From positions 10,965,203 through 11,029,202 of the forward strand of contig NC_052351.1 of the NCBI RefSeq assembly GCF_009727055.1: a DNA stretch of 64,000 nt, in the 5' to 3' direction. Shown piece by piece: positions 33,366 through 44,319 of the stretch. Positions within the stretch are counted from its first letter, which is position 1, and each line of letters starts with the position of its first letter. The notes beneath the pieces were generated by a model. The model saw nothing but the letters and a program-made list of their open reading frames with translations, did not search any database and was not told the DNA's origin. The position numbers and the translations under genes are program-made. Source of the stretch: Benincasa hispida (Eukaryota; Streptophyta; Magnoliopsida; Cucurbitales; Cucurbitaceae).

Positions 33366-34673
33366 GTACGACGGTACTCAGTTATAACCACGTGCACGTA
33401 GGTAATACAACGTCGAGGGATTGAGCAAAAGAGTTCTCCCCGATTAAGGTTAATTTGAGGGTTAGAACTATTAGTTCACTCTCAACTAAGGATAAAGACA
33501 GTCATATATTCCTCTAGGCTAGAAGGATAGTTTGAAATTTCTAATGCTTGTGAATGTTTATCAACGCTTGATGTTTACTAATATATTAGTTTTCCAAGTA
33601 TGTTTTTCATGTCTAATGTATGCTAGTGGTTTTACAAGCTAGTTTAATATGTTTTAGTCCAACTTATTTCACAAAATATGAAGCATGCGTTAAGGTTAAA
33701 GCTAAGGTTGAATGAAGCTTGACGTACTATGTTTTAAATACCTAAAGTTGCCAAAGTACATGCATTGGTATTTCTAAACATAATGAGTAGGGATATTGGT
33801 AGGGAAGGTATCTGAATAGATGTGCCTAAGATGTTGACGATATGTAACAAACTTCGTGTATATGTAGACAGGTCTGAATGAGAGGCCGAGGTATAGGTCT
33901 TTTGGCCAGTAATAGACGGTGGGAGCTAGAGCGGTGTATGCTCGTTCTCAACGAGGATGTAATGATGATTGTTGATGTATAAAAGTTGTTATCGACGTTT
34001 ATGTCTTAGGGATGTTGCTTGAGATTCCATCGGTATATTTAAAGAGATCGACGTAGGGATCTCTTCTAGGCCATAGTTTAATGTGAACAAGTTGAAGTAG
34101 AGGTCTCATTTGGCCATGGTTTGACGTTGGGAATTAGAGCAGTGAATGTTCATTCTCAACTAAGATTTAAGTTTCAGATACATTGGTTTAAAAGGTTTTA
34201 AGTAAACGTCTGCTTGGTATACTTTAAGTTCCAACATTATGTTTTCAAGCTTTCAGTTTAAGTATGGGATTGACATTTTATTAAGTCACTCATTGGACTT
34301 CTAGCTCACGTTTTCAAATGTTTTCTTTTCCAGATAGTGGTCAGTTCCCAGAAGACTTTTCTGCTGTTACTCTGCCACTCAAAGAAACAAGTTGAGGGAA
34401 GCGTAATTTAAGACCTGTCTTAGCTAGTACACATGTATCTGTCTAGTGACTAGTATTCTTCATGAGGCTCACTAGGTGGTATTTCCATGTATAATCAATG
34501 TTGCGGAACCCTGTAGTGTAAATGTATTAAGTTATGAGTTAATATGTATGTATTCAGGGTTTGAGTATTAGTTAACAAGTAAAATAGGCAGTAAGTGCCA
34601 GCAAAAGGGTTGGTAACTGCTGCAGTCACTATTCCGTCCAGGTTAGGAAGGTAATCTGGTGCAGGGTGTGACA

Positions 34674-35361
34674 GGAGTCCCTTGTTTTAGACCTAGAATC
34701 AGTACTTAAGATAACTTCTCTACTATCCCTAAATTAGGTAGAAGTGAATTCTATCTTGCATCTTATGTCTTCAGCTATCTACCTGGTCTTACCCCTAAAA
34801 GAGAAGGCTTATTGAGCTGGCAATGTTGAGCCAACCCTCATAAATGAAAATATAAGGATAATCCCGAATAAATAGGAGTTCATAGTTAGCTTAGAATTCA
34901 GGTCGAGTTACCTAGGTCATTGATTTGAAAAAGTCAGTCTTAAATAGTAAACAACATTATAAAGTAAAAGTAACTTGTTTCTTGGTCCTGGTCTTATACA
35001 AACTCATTTCATAGGACACCCTCACTCATATGTCTCTATAAAAATGTTTCAAGATCATATCGTTTGTACTATCTACAAAGTAGGTCGCGTTCGATAGTGT
35101 TAGCAGAATAAGGTACCCAACCTTATTCATATACTATAGATCATTTTGGCTATTTACTCGATCTTGATCCATCTTTATGACTCCACATAAAGTCTAGGTA
35201 TTCATGTAATAGCCATAGAACATAGTTTATTGGATTTAGTCTATACAAGTACAATTTACCTATTCAACAATAGTTTTATTGAATAAATGTCAATAACATC
35301 ATTATTGATAATAGAAAATTTTAAAATTACAAACTGCGAGGTTTAGGACATATAACCCAAC
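34674..35361 (-). repeat. Copia E 5' LTR, outer piece
   Basis: Continues the LTR from GGAGTCCCTTGTTTTAGACC to the terminus ACATATAACCCAACA at 35361 (minus-strand TGTTGGGTTATATGTCC). This defines the right end of Copia E. The left counterpart is disrupted, so no target duplication could be assigned. Confidence 0.88.
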
Positions 35362-35501
35362 ATAGTTCACATTAAATTAGAACAAATTGAATATATGTAC
35401 TACTAACAAAAATGGAAAAAGAAATGTTCTATATTCCTCAAGCATAATGGTATGTTCTTAAGAACAATATAATAATCACACTAATAGTAAAAAAGAAAAT
35501 T

Positions 35502-36012
35502 CTACATCATTCTAAAAATGTTGGACATATACATGTTCATATCTATAACAATGAAATCAATAGTAAATGCTACATTATTGTAAAAATGGTGGATACATAC
35601 ACGTTTACACTTTCTATAGTCGTGACCAGCACCACGACAATGACTGTACTTTGTATGACTTTTTTGCTCATTACTTAATAATATTCTTTGTTTTCGAGGT
35701 TGGCCTGCTAGACGCTTAACAACTGGAGGCAATATATTCATGTAAATCCATGTAGGGCATTCAATTAGCATGGTATCCAACTGGACGAACAGAACCAACA
35801 TAACACAAATTGAAGGTGCTTGACAAAAAATAGTTAAAAACAAAAGTGTATGTATTCATATTGCATCCATGAAGAACACCAAGTGTGTGGGCACATGAAA
35901 TTTCATTAAACTTTTAAGCACGACAGGTACATGATTTGGAATCTAAATGTATCATAAATTTATTACTTCCATCAATCACTTGAAATTCAACATCATTAAT
36001 TGCATTAACTTG
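35502..36012 (-). pseudogene. MULE transposase C-terminal scrap (SWIM and CCHC)
   Basis: Reading leftward from 36012: VEFQVIDGSNKFMIHLDSKS, then a SWIM-type zinc finger CTC followed by an in-frame stop and CAHTLGVLHG. After a gap come LPPVVKRLAGQPRKQR and a degraded knuckle YSHCRGAGHDYRKCKR, in which the first cysteine is tyrosine. This matches the C-terminus of MuDR-type transposases, as in the element at 798-3284, but it is a different copy. Catalytic and N-terminal regions are absent. It is bordered by the Copia E LTR on the left and a gypsy LTR on the right. Confidence 0.8.
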
Positions 36013-36020
36013 AGACAAAG

Positions 36021-36060
36021 GACATATTGTAAACCCCTAAGACATATTGTAAACCCCTAA
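36021..36060. repeat. Perfect 20-bp tandem duplication at a gypsy LTR edge
   Basis: GACATATTGTAAACCCCTAA occurs twice in a row. The LTR-like start TGTAAACCCC lies inside each copy, so the duplication spans the junction between the MULE scrap and the LTR. Confidence 0.95.
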
Positions 36061-38265
36061 ACTTCTTTTTACTAATTAATTAAGTTTAAGTCCTCTTAAT
36101 TATGAGTTAAAGATGTTTATTAATGTAAATGGGAAGAGTAAGTTAATTATAGTGAATGATGCGTCAAAAATGTAAGAGAAGAAAAATTTTCTAAGTGTTA
36201 TGACCGTATGCGTTCAGGTTGTAGCTTGGTCAACGCGTAGAGAGAGGAGAGTAACGATGGTAAGCCGGAGAAGGAAAGATGGAATGCTGTGTTATCGAGT
36301 GAAGTAGAAACAAGTTAACACTTAGTAAAGATGGAAGGTTCCATGCGTTGGAACTATGAGGTATTATGCGACTAAGTTTATATGCCATTGATGAACGCTA
36401 AGCTGGCAAGTGTTGTGGCAGAAGGTCTTGCATTAAAGGGAGAAGGCTTGGGTGATTGCAAGGTCATGCGATCAAGTTTAAGCTGAGTAATTCAGCTTAA
36501 TTAATGAGTAAATAAGTCAGGTGGCAATCGTGCAAACGTCAATAAAGTGATAAGATTTTTAGGTGGTAAGTAATGAAGCAAACTTTTCATGCAAACCCAA
36601 GTATAAAAAGGCTTCACCAAGAAGGAGACTATTTTGCCAAAGTTTTGTTTAACACCTAAGTGAAGGAGTGTTGTTCCATCTGAAAAAATTGAAAGGTGAA
36701 GAACTCTCGGCTAACTGAAGGAGAATTTTAGGGATTTTCGATTGATTCTGGAGGAAATGATGCTCAAATTCTAAGGTGAGAAAAAGATAAGATGTTTAAA
36801 AAGATTTTCTTTGAAAAGAGTTTAGTTAAACGAATGTAGGAATTAAAGTAACGAAATCTGGAAGTTTGAATTTGGAATGATGTTGTAGATGAATAAGCAA
36901 ACAACTGCATACGAAGAACAAGTAAGCAACTGACTCAATGATGTTATGCGTTAACACGTACAACATAGCCAATTCATAATGAAGGAGAAGTGTTTTAGCA
37001 CTTAACCGAAAATCTTAAGAAAATATTCGTAATTATCCGCCATGTTATCATGTAAGATGGCCAAGGATAGTCGATGCATTAAGGATAGTTTTAATGTGTC
37101 AATTTTAACTATGATGCAATGACTGTTTGTATGAGATAAAGATAAGCTATGCGTTAAGTTCAAAAGGGAGCTAAGTATATTGACCAAGAGAGCTTTCCTT
37201 TTCAGGGAAAATGTAAATAGGAGAGGGATACAACCTCTTGGATAAGTAGCTTAAGATAGTGAGTGATAAGTTTTTAATAAGTGTTTTCTAACGCAAGTTT
37301 TATGAATGATTCCTAACGCATAGGCCTTTTATGTGAAGTTATTATATCATGATTTACTTTAACGCATGCCTTAAAATGAATGTAAATCACATGATCCATG
37401 TTTTTAAATGATGAAGTTATTTAAGAGTTTAGCATACGTTTTTCATTAAGCCTATGCCATGTTTTATTGCATGATGAAATTGATTAAGTATATTCCATGT
37501 TTTAGAAGGCACTATGCGTTGACATGAAACTATGAGGTATGATTATTTCAAATATGCAAATTCTATATATGTTTTTAAATGTTCAAATGTTTGTACCTTG
37601 TATAAACCCTACTCCAATGTTGGTACGGAAGGTATTGTAAGGTGGTTTGGACCTAATCAAACTCTACGTGCATGTATGACTATGTTATCGATGTTGATGA
37701 GTTAGAGCAAAAGGGCTCTCTCAACTAAGGTTAGTAGGGATTGAACAAAAGGGTTCTCCCACATGTTCAGGCAGTGGAGTAGTGGAGTTTTAGAAAGATG
37801 CTAATAAATTATTCAGGGTTTCTTTTTTTTTTTTACATAATCTACTCTTATGATTTTAGTTCCATTTAAAAACCCTTAATATGTTTTAATAAATGCTTAT
37901 TGATAAGCATGTTTATGTTAACTATGATTTAAAGTATGTTTTATTTAAGATAGTCACTCACTGGGCTTTCCAGCTCACTCTTTTAAAATATTTTCCTCCC
38001 CAGGTACCGGTCGACGTCCCGAGGCCTAGTAGTTCTGCCAATCAGTCACTTCTCTGACCTCAGGAAGATTGCAGTTTTGGTGGCTCATAATATTCTATTA
38101 TTAGTTTTTTGTTCATGTCAAAAGAGAGGAAAAAGTGTAGTTTGTGTTATTTATAAGTGTGGTTTCTGACTCTATTATGTATGTTGATGTTGATATTTTT
38201 TGGTTACCGGTAAATTATATGTTTAAAGTTGTTACTGGTATTATATGTTAAAATTTTTAGAGAAT
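36048..38265 (+). mobile_element. Second gypsy-type LTR fragment
   Basis: Starts TGTAAACCCCTAAACTTC and shares with 31441-34673 the blocks GAGTTAGAGCAAAAGGGCTCTC, CTCAACTAAGG, AGTCACTCACTGGGCTTTCCAGCTCAC and TCCCCAGGTACCGGTCG. The first half is rich in ATGCGTT words. The right end is not sharp and seems truncated near 38265. No internal coding region is attached. Confidence 0.6.
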
Positions 38266-38360
38266 TCTAAACTGCTAAACAGATTTAACAAGTGCTAAGA
38301 ATATAGGTTTTAGGAGTATCTTGGACAGTGGTTGTCTTAAGAGGGTTGAGCAATGACAGT

Positions 38361-38934
38361 GGATGATCTGAAAAGCAGAGTAATTATTAACGAAAGCACA
38401 TACATGTAAGGTAACATTATAAACTTGGCACATCAACTGAGAGGGAAGATTAGGATAATTTGGAATCTGTAAGGTTATTGTTCTATTGGAAGAAACGACC
38501 ATTTGTTAACAAAAAACTAAAAAGAAAAACAATTGTATTTATTGTTTTTGTTGGAATGCCTTGAATTTGTTTGTTGGCGCTTCGAACAACCAAGTACGAG
38601 GATCTTGCTATTTGTTGAAACCTATTCAGAATTCGTATTTAGCATATTTATTTATTTGTAGTTATTTACAATTATGATCCTAGGGTTTAAAATAGCGTGC
38701 TATACATACTCTCTAACCCTAGAGGTGTCATTTGTGAATTCAGAAAATATTCTCTCTAATTATACTTTTCTCCTTCTACCCCATGGATGAAGCTAACACA
38801 TTGTTAGTGAACCACGTATATCTATGTGTCGATTCTTTTACATTCTTTAATATTCTTTAATTGTCATTTTTGGAACACTTTTAGAGTTGAAAAGTAACTC
38901 ACATAAGATTCGGGAACTTCAATCAGCAAATGTC
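38361..38934. repeat. Direct repeat copy 1 (about 570 bp)
   Basis: Begins GGATGATCTGAAAAGCAGAG and ends GATTCGGGAACTTCAATC. Matches 39191-39757 at roughly 93 percent by eye. It contains TGTTGGAATGCCTTGAATTTG and CCCTAGAGGTGTC. No coding motif is recognised. The unit may be part of an unidentified element or an old segmental duplication. Confidence 0.85.
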
Positions 38935-39190
38935 AACATGATTCAAAAACCTAACACGAATCCATTCACATACCTAACACGAATCCACAGGTAAATTTGA
39001 ATGTGAAAAGAGAAGCTAATGTAAACAGTATACAAATTCAACGTATAAGAACAAAACTAAATAAACATATATCCTTAAAGATTCACCGGTTGAAAACTCA
39101 TTTGAGCATAGATTTCATCTGAATCTTTATCGACCTAAAGTATTAATGAATGGAAAAGCAATAGATTGTTTAGAGCAAATATATTCTGAT

Positions 39191-39757
39191 GGATGATCCG
39201 AAAAACAAAGTAATTATCAACAAAAGCACATACATGTAAGGTAACATTTTAAACTTAGCACATCAACTGAAAGGAAAGATTAGGATAATTTGGAAGCTGT
39301 GAGGTTATTGTTCTCTAGGTAGAAACTGCCACCTGTTAACAAAAAACTAAAAAGAGAAACAATTGTGTATTTATTATTTTTGTCGGAATGCCTTGAATTT
39401 GTTTGTTGGCGCTTCAAACAACCAAGTACGGAATTCTTGTTATTTGTTGAAACCTATTCAGAATTCGTATTTATCATATTTATTTATTTGTGGACATTTA
39501 CGATTATGACCCTAGGGTTTAAAATCGCGTGCTATACAAACTCTTTAACCCTAGAGGTGTCGTTTGTACATTCAAAAAACATTCTCTTTAATTATACTTT
39601 TCTCCCTTTACCCCATGGATGTAGATAACATACTGTTAGTGAACCATGTATATCTGTGTGTCGATTCTTTTACATTCTTTTATATTCTTTAATTATCGTT
39701 TTCGGAACACTTGGAAAATTGAAAAGTAATTCACATAAGATTCGGGAACTTCAATCA
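39191..39757. repeat. Direct repeat copy 2 (about 570 bp)
   Basis: Begins GGATGATCCGAAAAACAAAG and ends GATTCGGGAACTTCAATC, in the same orientation as copy 1 with a 256-bp spacer that mentions no known domain. An open frame of about 87 codons here is present only in degraded form in copy 1, so it is not taken as a gene. Confidence 0.85.
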
Positions 39758-40038
39758 TAGAAGAAATGGAAGGTAAAAAAAACCATAAACTTATAACAAC
39801 AATAACATCAATGCTATAGGAATATTACAGGGATGTGTTTGGAACTTCATTTAAGAATTAAATGTAGTCTAGTTCAATCCAAGAAAAGAATTCGTACCTG
39901 TTCACTATGTCCTTGAGGAAAGTAAAAAACAAGACTACCCAAATGGGCAAGGTAACAATTGGAGTTGCACAAACGTGCCATGACTCAGAGTTTATAGCCT
40001 TATTGGCGCTTGAAATCCAAACAAACAAACATTGAAGC
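39758..40038. other. Flank left of the Copia palindrome
   Basis: About 280 bases with a minus-strand open stretch (WHVCATPIVTLPIWVVLFF) that could be a remnant of a membrane-protein exon, but I do not recognise it and it runs into the Copia LTR. No gene is claimed. The last five bases, GAAGC, do not match the bases right of the palindrome (CCTAC). Confidence 0.35.
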
Positions 40039-41709
40039 TGTTGGAATTTGTGTCCTAATTCTCCTAGAGTCTCGTAGTTTGTAAACTTTGTACACATTTT
40101 TATGAATAAAAAGAGTTATTTTATTTTACATTTACTCATATCCAATAAACAAAGATCTGTGGTTATTTTACGTAAACTTAAGCATATATATGAGATATAC
40201 AACTGGATCATGCCTTAAGTAATAACCTAAAAGGTCTGTAGTATACGGATTAAGGAGGGATACCTTATCCTGGTGACAATACGGATACGGCCCGCTTTGT
40301 AGAGGTTTACAACTGTTGTGAACTATTATAGATGGTCTGATCCTGACCATTCATGTGAAGACATGCGAGCAGGGTATCCTATACAAAGAGTTTGTATAAG
40401 ACTGGACCACAAGATTATTCTACTCTTTATATAATGCTGTTGATACTTGAGACTTCCATCTCACCTTAAACGACCATAGGTGACACTGAGTGTTGTGGGA
40501 ACTCCTGCCTTTGAGGCGGTCCTTTGATTAGTATGGGTGATAGTGGCAAGATTGCCAACTCAACAAGCCTACCTTTTTGGAGAATTGTCTGATTCGGGAG
40601 TTGGAAACTAAGTTACACAAGATGGAATTCACTCCTTCCCCGAAGCAGGGGTAAGTAGATAGATTGCTACCTTAAAGGTTGATTACGGGTCTTGAACATA
40701 GTGGCTACAACCTCTCTTTGGAAGAGAGGACTCAGTCATAGTAGGACTATGTATGTTGATTAGAGGGATCAGTGGTACTTAAGATATAATTGGTGTGATG
40801 TATGAGATACATCAAGTGGAGGATTAATGTAAATATGATTTAAATTAAGTACCATAAAATAGAAAAAGAACTATGGTTTGTATGTTTCATGAGATGAAAT
40901 ATTAAAACTATAGGTTATAAATATAATATGGAAAGTTGATTATCATATTTATTTATAATAATATTAATTATTTGATAATTAATTTTTTTTTTCTCTAATA
41001 ATCAATTGAGTGGGAGGTTATTGGTGGTTTTATGGTAACCATGAGATAAAAGAAACATGGTTTTCCTAAAATTAGACGTTACTTCATTCGGAAATAATTC
41101 ACGGTTAAGCTATTAAGTGAAAGTTTTTTTTTCACTAAGCGATAGCTAGTGGAGCATTGTATATGCGATAGTTCATCAGCTGATCGTAGCTAAACGACCG
41201 CGTGGCTTTGTCTATACGATAGGCTGGCATTTACTAAACGATTGAGCACATCGTCTATATGATAGACAACTCTTATCTCCGACTTGCTCAATCATCTACA
41301 CGATCGTTGTCGTCGAATCTCTTCCTCAAGGCAAGTTCATACAGAGCCCACAAATTCTGAATTCTCACACCGAGAATACCAAGGTAATCATTGTGGTGGT
41401 ATCCTCACTCAACTCGATTGGTTTCGAGGAGCCGTTGGCCATTTTTTGTGTTTGTGCTGTGCACCGATCGTTGCGTTCATGTTTCTGTGCTGTGAACACT
41501 TGTAGATTGATCGAGGAAGTTTGAAGAATGGTTCTTCAAAGGTACGCATACTCTATCCCTTGATTCCTCCTAAAGCATACTGTAATTTCTTGTTGTGCAT
41601 GACCAGTTAGTTTCCGTTCTTATACTGTAATTGTTTATGTTCAATTACAAATGGAATTTGGAACGATCATTCCACTGCTCATGGAAATTCTCGTGCATGA
41701 TTTCCTTCA
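40039..41709 (+). repeat. Copia C LTR (1,671 bp, with deletion)
   Basis: Starts TGTTGGAATTTGTGTCC and ends CTTCA. Relative to the Copia D LTR it lacks about 340 bases: TACTTAAGATATAA is joined near 40793 directly to TTGGTGTGATGTATG. It contains an ACGATCG-rich part at 41120-41310 near its 3' end, including CTACACGATCGTTGTCG. Confidence 0.9.
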
Positions 41710-41711
41710 AT

Positions 41712-41724
41712 TGGTATCAGAGCC
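41712..41724 (+). other. Copia C primer-binding site
   Basis: TGGTATCAGAGCC, complementary to initiator Met tRNA, two bases after the LTR end. Its mirror image in Copia D is at 50993-51005. Confidence 0.94.
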
Positions 41725-44319
41725 AGGTTGTTCTGATATTCCAAATTTAACTTCTATTCTGAACATCTTTTACAGTCGTGGTGAGTTTTAGGTTTTTGCA
41801 TTGTGTTTAAGTTTACGGGTTAATTGCCTCTATTTAAAGCTTTCTTTAAAAATTATATAATGTTAATTTGTAAGGGCCCTTTCGATTTTGGACATAATTA
41901 ATAAGTAGTCGAGTCTATAATTCAAAGAATTTGAGTTTGTTGAGTCATTCGTGATGAAGTTTCGAAGTATGGAGAAGCGGTTCTCATTGAGAAAGAAGAC
42001 CAAAGGTTGGTCATATCATGTAGCCTAAGGTAAACGATATTTGAGTTTTTACTAAACGATCGTGTAGAAAAGTTCTGCCCGATCGTGTAGTATTTACTAA
42101 ACGATCGTTTAGCTAATGCTAAACGATGGGGGTAAAACATTTACTCTATCGTGTAGCATTGGTTGCTTGATCGCATGGACGCTGGAGGTAAGCGATCGCA
42201 TAGAGCATTTGATGCTCATCGGTTAATAAAAGGCACACACACTAAACGATTGTGTAGTTAGCATGCTTCATCGCATAGTCACTGACTACACAATCACACA
42301 GTATTCGATACCTTGGTGCTTGCTCAGCGATCATTGAGACGATTGTGCTTTACCATATCGTTATCGTTTAGATAATCGTTTAAGACTTGCGTTGCACGTT
42401 GCGCACTGCACGATCGCATGTCTTCATGCTTCAATGCATAGTAAAATTTACACGATCATTAGTAAATGATCATTTAAACTCAGGAAGCATTTGTAAACGA
42501 TTGAGTAAAGCGTGTACCCTTTCGTGTAGGCGATCGCAAGGAATTTGGTACACAATCAAGGAGACGTATTTCTTTGCCTGAACGGTTCAAGACCCGGTTC
42601 GCTTGATTGAACCGGTGACTCTTTGCTATTTGTAATGGTTAGCTTTGGTTTTGAGGATTTGAGGCTAATTATCCTGGTTCAACAACTGTTATTTAATGTA
42701 CATGGGATGTATGTTGTTTATATGCCATAGTGTATGACCTATAGATTTAAAACCTACCTTAAGTTGTGCAATTATTTATGCATCATATATTATAAGTTTT
42801 ATAATATAGCTTTTGGCATGATGAAATTACAAGAAAGCATGCGCATGCATCATGAAATATAAGAGTTATATTTATGCATACAGTAAGCATATTCATGCAT
42901 CATTTTTATATTATAAGCACTATAGTATAAGGGTGTATGGAAGCATATATGCTTGGTTTGTTGCTTGCTTATATAAGTGTTATATAAAAGTAGCAATGAA
43001 TGAACAATGCATGGAGCATGACACTTAGGTTTGTTTATTAAAGTTATGAATGCCTTGTATGTATTTGCTTCGCATTATGGATGGTTTTGGTTATTTCTGT
43101 TATAAGTATTATAATGGAAATTAGAAGTAAAATCGATTAGAAAGAGTTGCATGCGGACTTAGGCGAACTCATGTTTTAAAAGGGTTTTAAAATTGAATTG
43201 AGATAGACTTAAGTTCAAGGTTCTAATGGGATTAACAACCTAAGTTTATTTTTTTAAAAAAAATCGGATTAATAGAATTAAATTGATCGGCATAAAAGAT
43301 TAAAACTGTATTAAATCTATCTATAAGGGACTTTTTGTCTAAGGCAGGTTCTGTCTAGGCTAGGGTACTTAAGTTGACAGAAACGGAACACCCCTACCTA
43401 TCTTGGATAGGTGAATTAGATAGATTTTCTGCAAGCATATGATAGTTGATCAAAGACTCTGTAAAAAGAGTTTAGTGAATGATGATCAAAAGTTGTTAAA
43501 CTTTCTAAGGTAAAAGTTATTCTTGGGCAAACCTAAAAAGTCACTTAGTTAAAATTCTTAGCCATGTTTTTTCTAAGTAAACTAAACCCTAGGTATAAAA
43601 TACTTAGTGGGAGAAAGAGATATATATTATATGTCAATGATTCCACTCATGTCCTCCATGAATGTTCACGCTGTGAGATTTATGCTTGGCCTCGTGTTGC
43701 CCTGGGGGCATCCCCCTTCGGATGGTGTTTGCATGACTCAATATCAAGGTGGATAGAGAGAGTATTTATAGTAAGTGGGTGAAAGGTGTGTGTCAACACG
43801 TCTTGTGGTCTCCTTCATTGATTCACATCGTGAGATTATTTTTCCACTCCCTCGTGGCGTCCTGGGAGCGTCCCCCCATGGGATGGGTTTTGTGTAGTTG
43901 GTCAATATTAAGGTGAACTCTAGAAATGGATAGGGTCATTTTAGTTTTTGTCCCAATCGGATTTTTTTCCTTCGGATTGGCTGTTTGGGATGGAACTCTA
44001 GGGCCTAAAATGACGGGTCATACTTATGGAAAATTGTTAAGCAGGTTAATGATTTCTTGACCAAATAAATGATGGCAAGTCGTTATAGGAACAAGAGTTG
44101 TTATGGTATTAATGGCTGGTTGAGAATGACTCAATTTAGAAGAGGGATAAATTGACCACCCTTTGGCGGCTTTTGTCCTAAACCTTTGAAGCATCATTGC
44201 GAAACTAGATGTCATACGGGGTTCATTTCACTTTTGCTAAACCGTATTGGATATTGTGTTTTTTCAACAAGTATTAAGCAAACCTAATGTAGATCAATGT
44301 GTTTTTCTGTTTCAGCAAT
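41725..44319 (+). other. Copia C leader
   Basis: Non-coding leader with an ACGATCG motif cluster (42040-42560, including perfect ACGATCGT at 42056-42063 and 42101-42108), an AT-rich part, the AGGCAGGTTCTGTCTAGGC to CCTACCTATCTTGGATAGG block (43340-43415), and a duplicated module with GGGGGCATCCCCC (43704-43716) and a second copy at 43840-43900. The same blocks occur inverted in Copia D. Confidence 0.75.

Larger units (their letters stand above)
31441..34673 (+). mobile_element. Gypsy-type solo LTR nested in Copia E LTR
   Basis: A 3.2-kb insertion that starts TGTAAAATCTGAACCC and ends GGGTGTGACA, TG...CA type termini. The Copia LTR resumes on its right side. Flanking 5-mers GGGGC and GGAGT match at three of five positions, a possible decayed target duplication. 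The segment near 34280-34345 (AAGTCACTCATTGGACTTCTAGCTCAC, then TTTTCCAGATAGTGGTCAG) resembles the 3' part of plant chromovirus (Tekay/Del-type) LTRs, and recurs at 37945-38010. No internal domain is present, which favours a solo LTR left by recombination. Confidence 0.68.

Noticed and set aside
39858..40097. A minus-strand hydrophobic open frame that might be an exon remnant
   Set aside because: It runs into the Copia C LTR and matches no family I can name; it was kept only as a note in the flank description.
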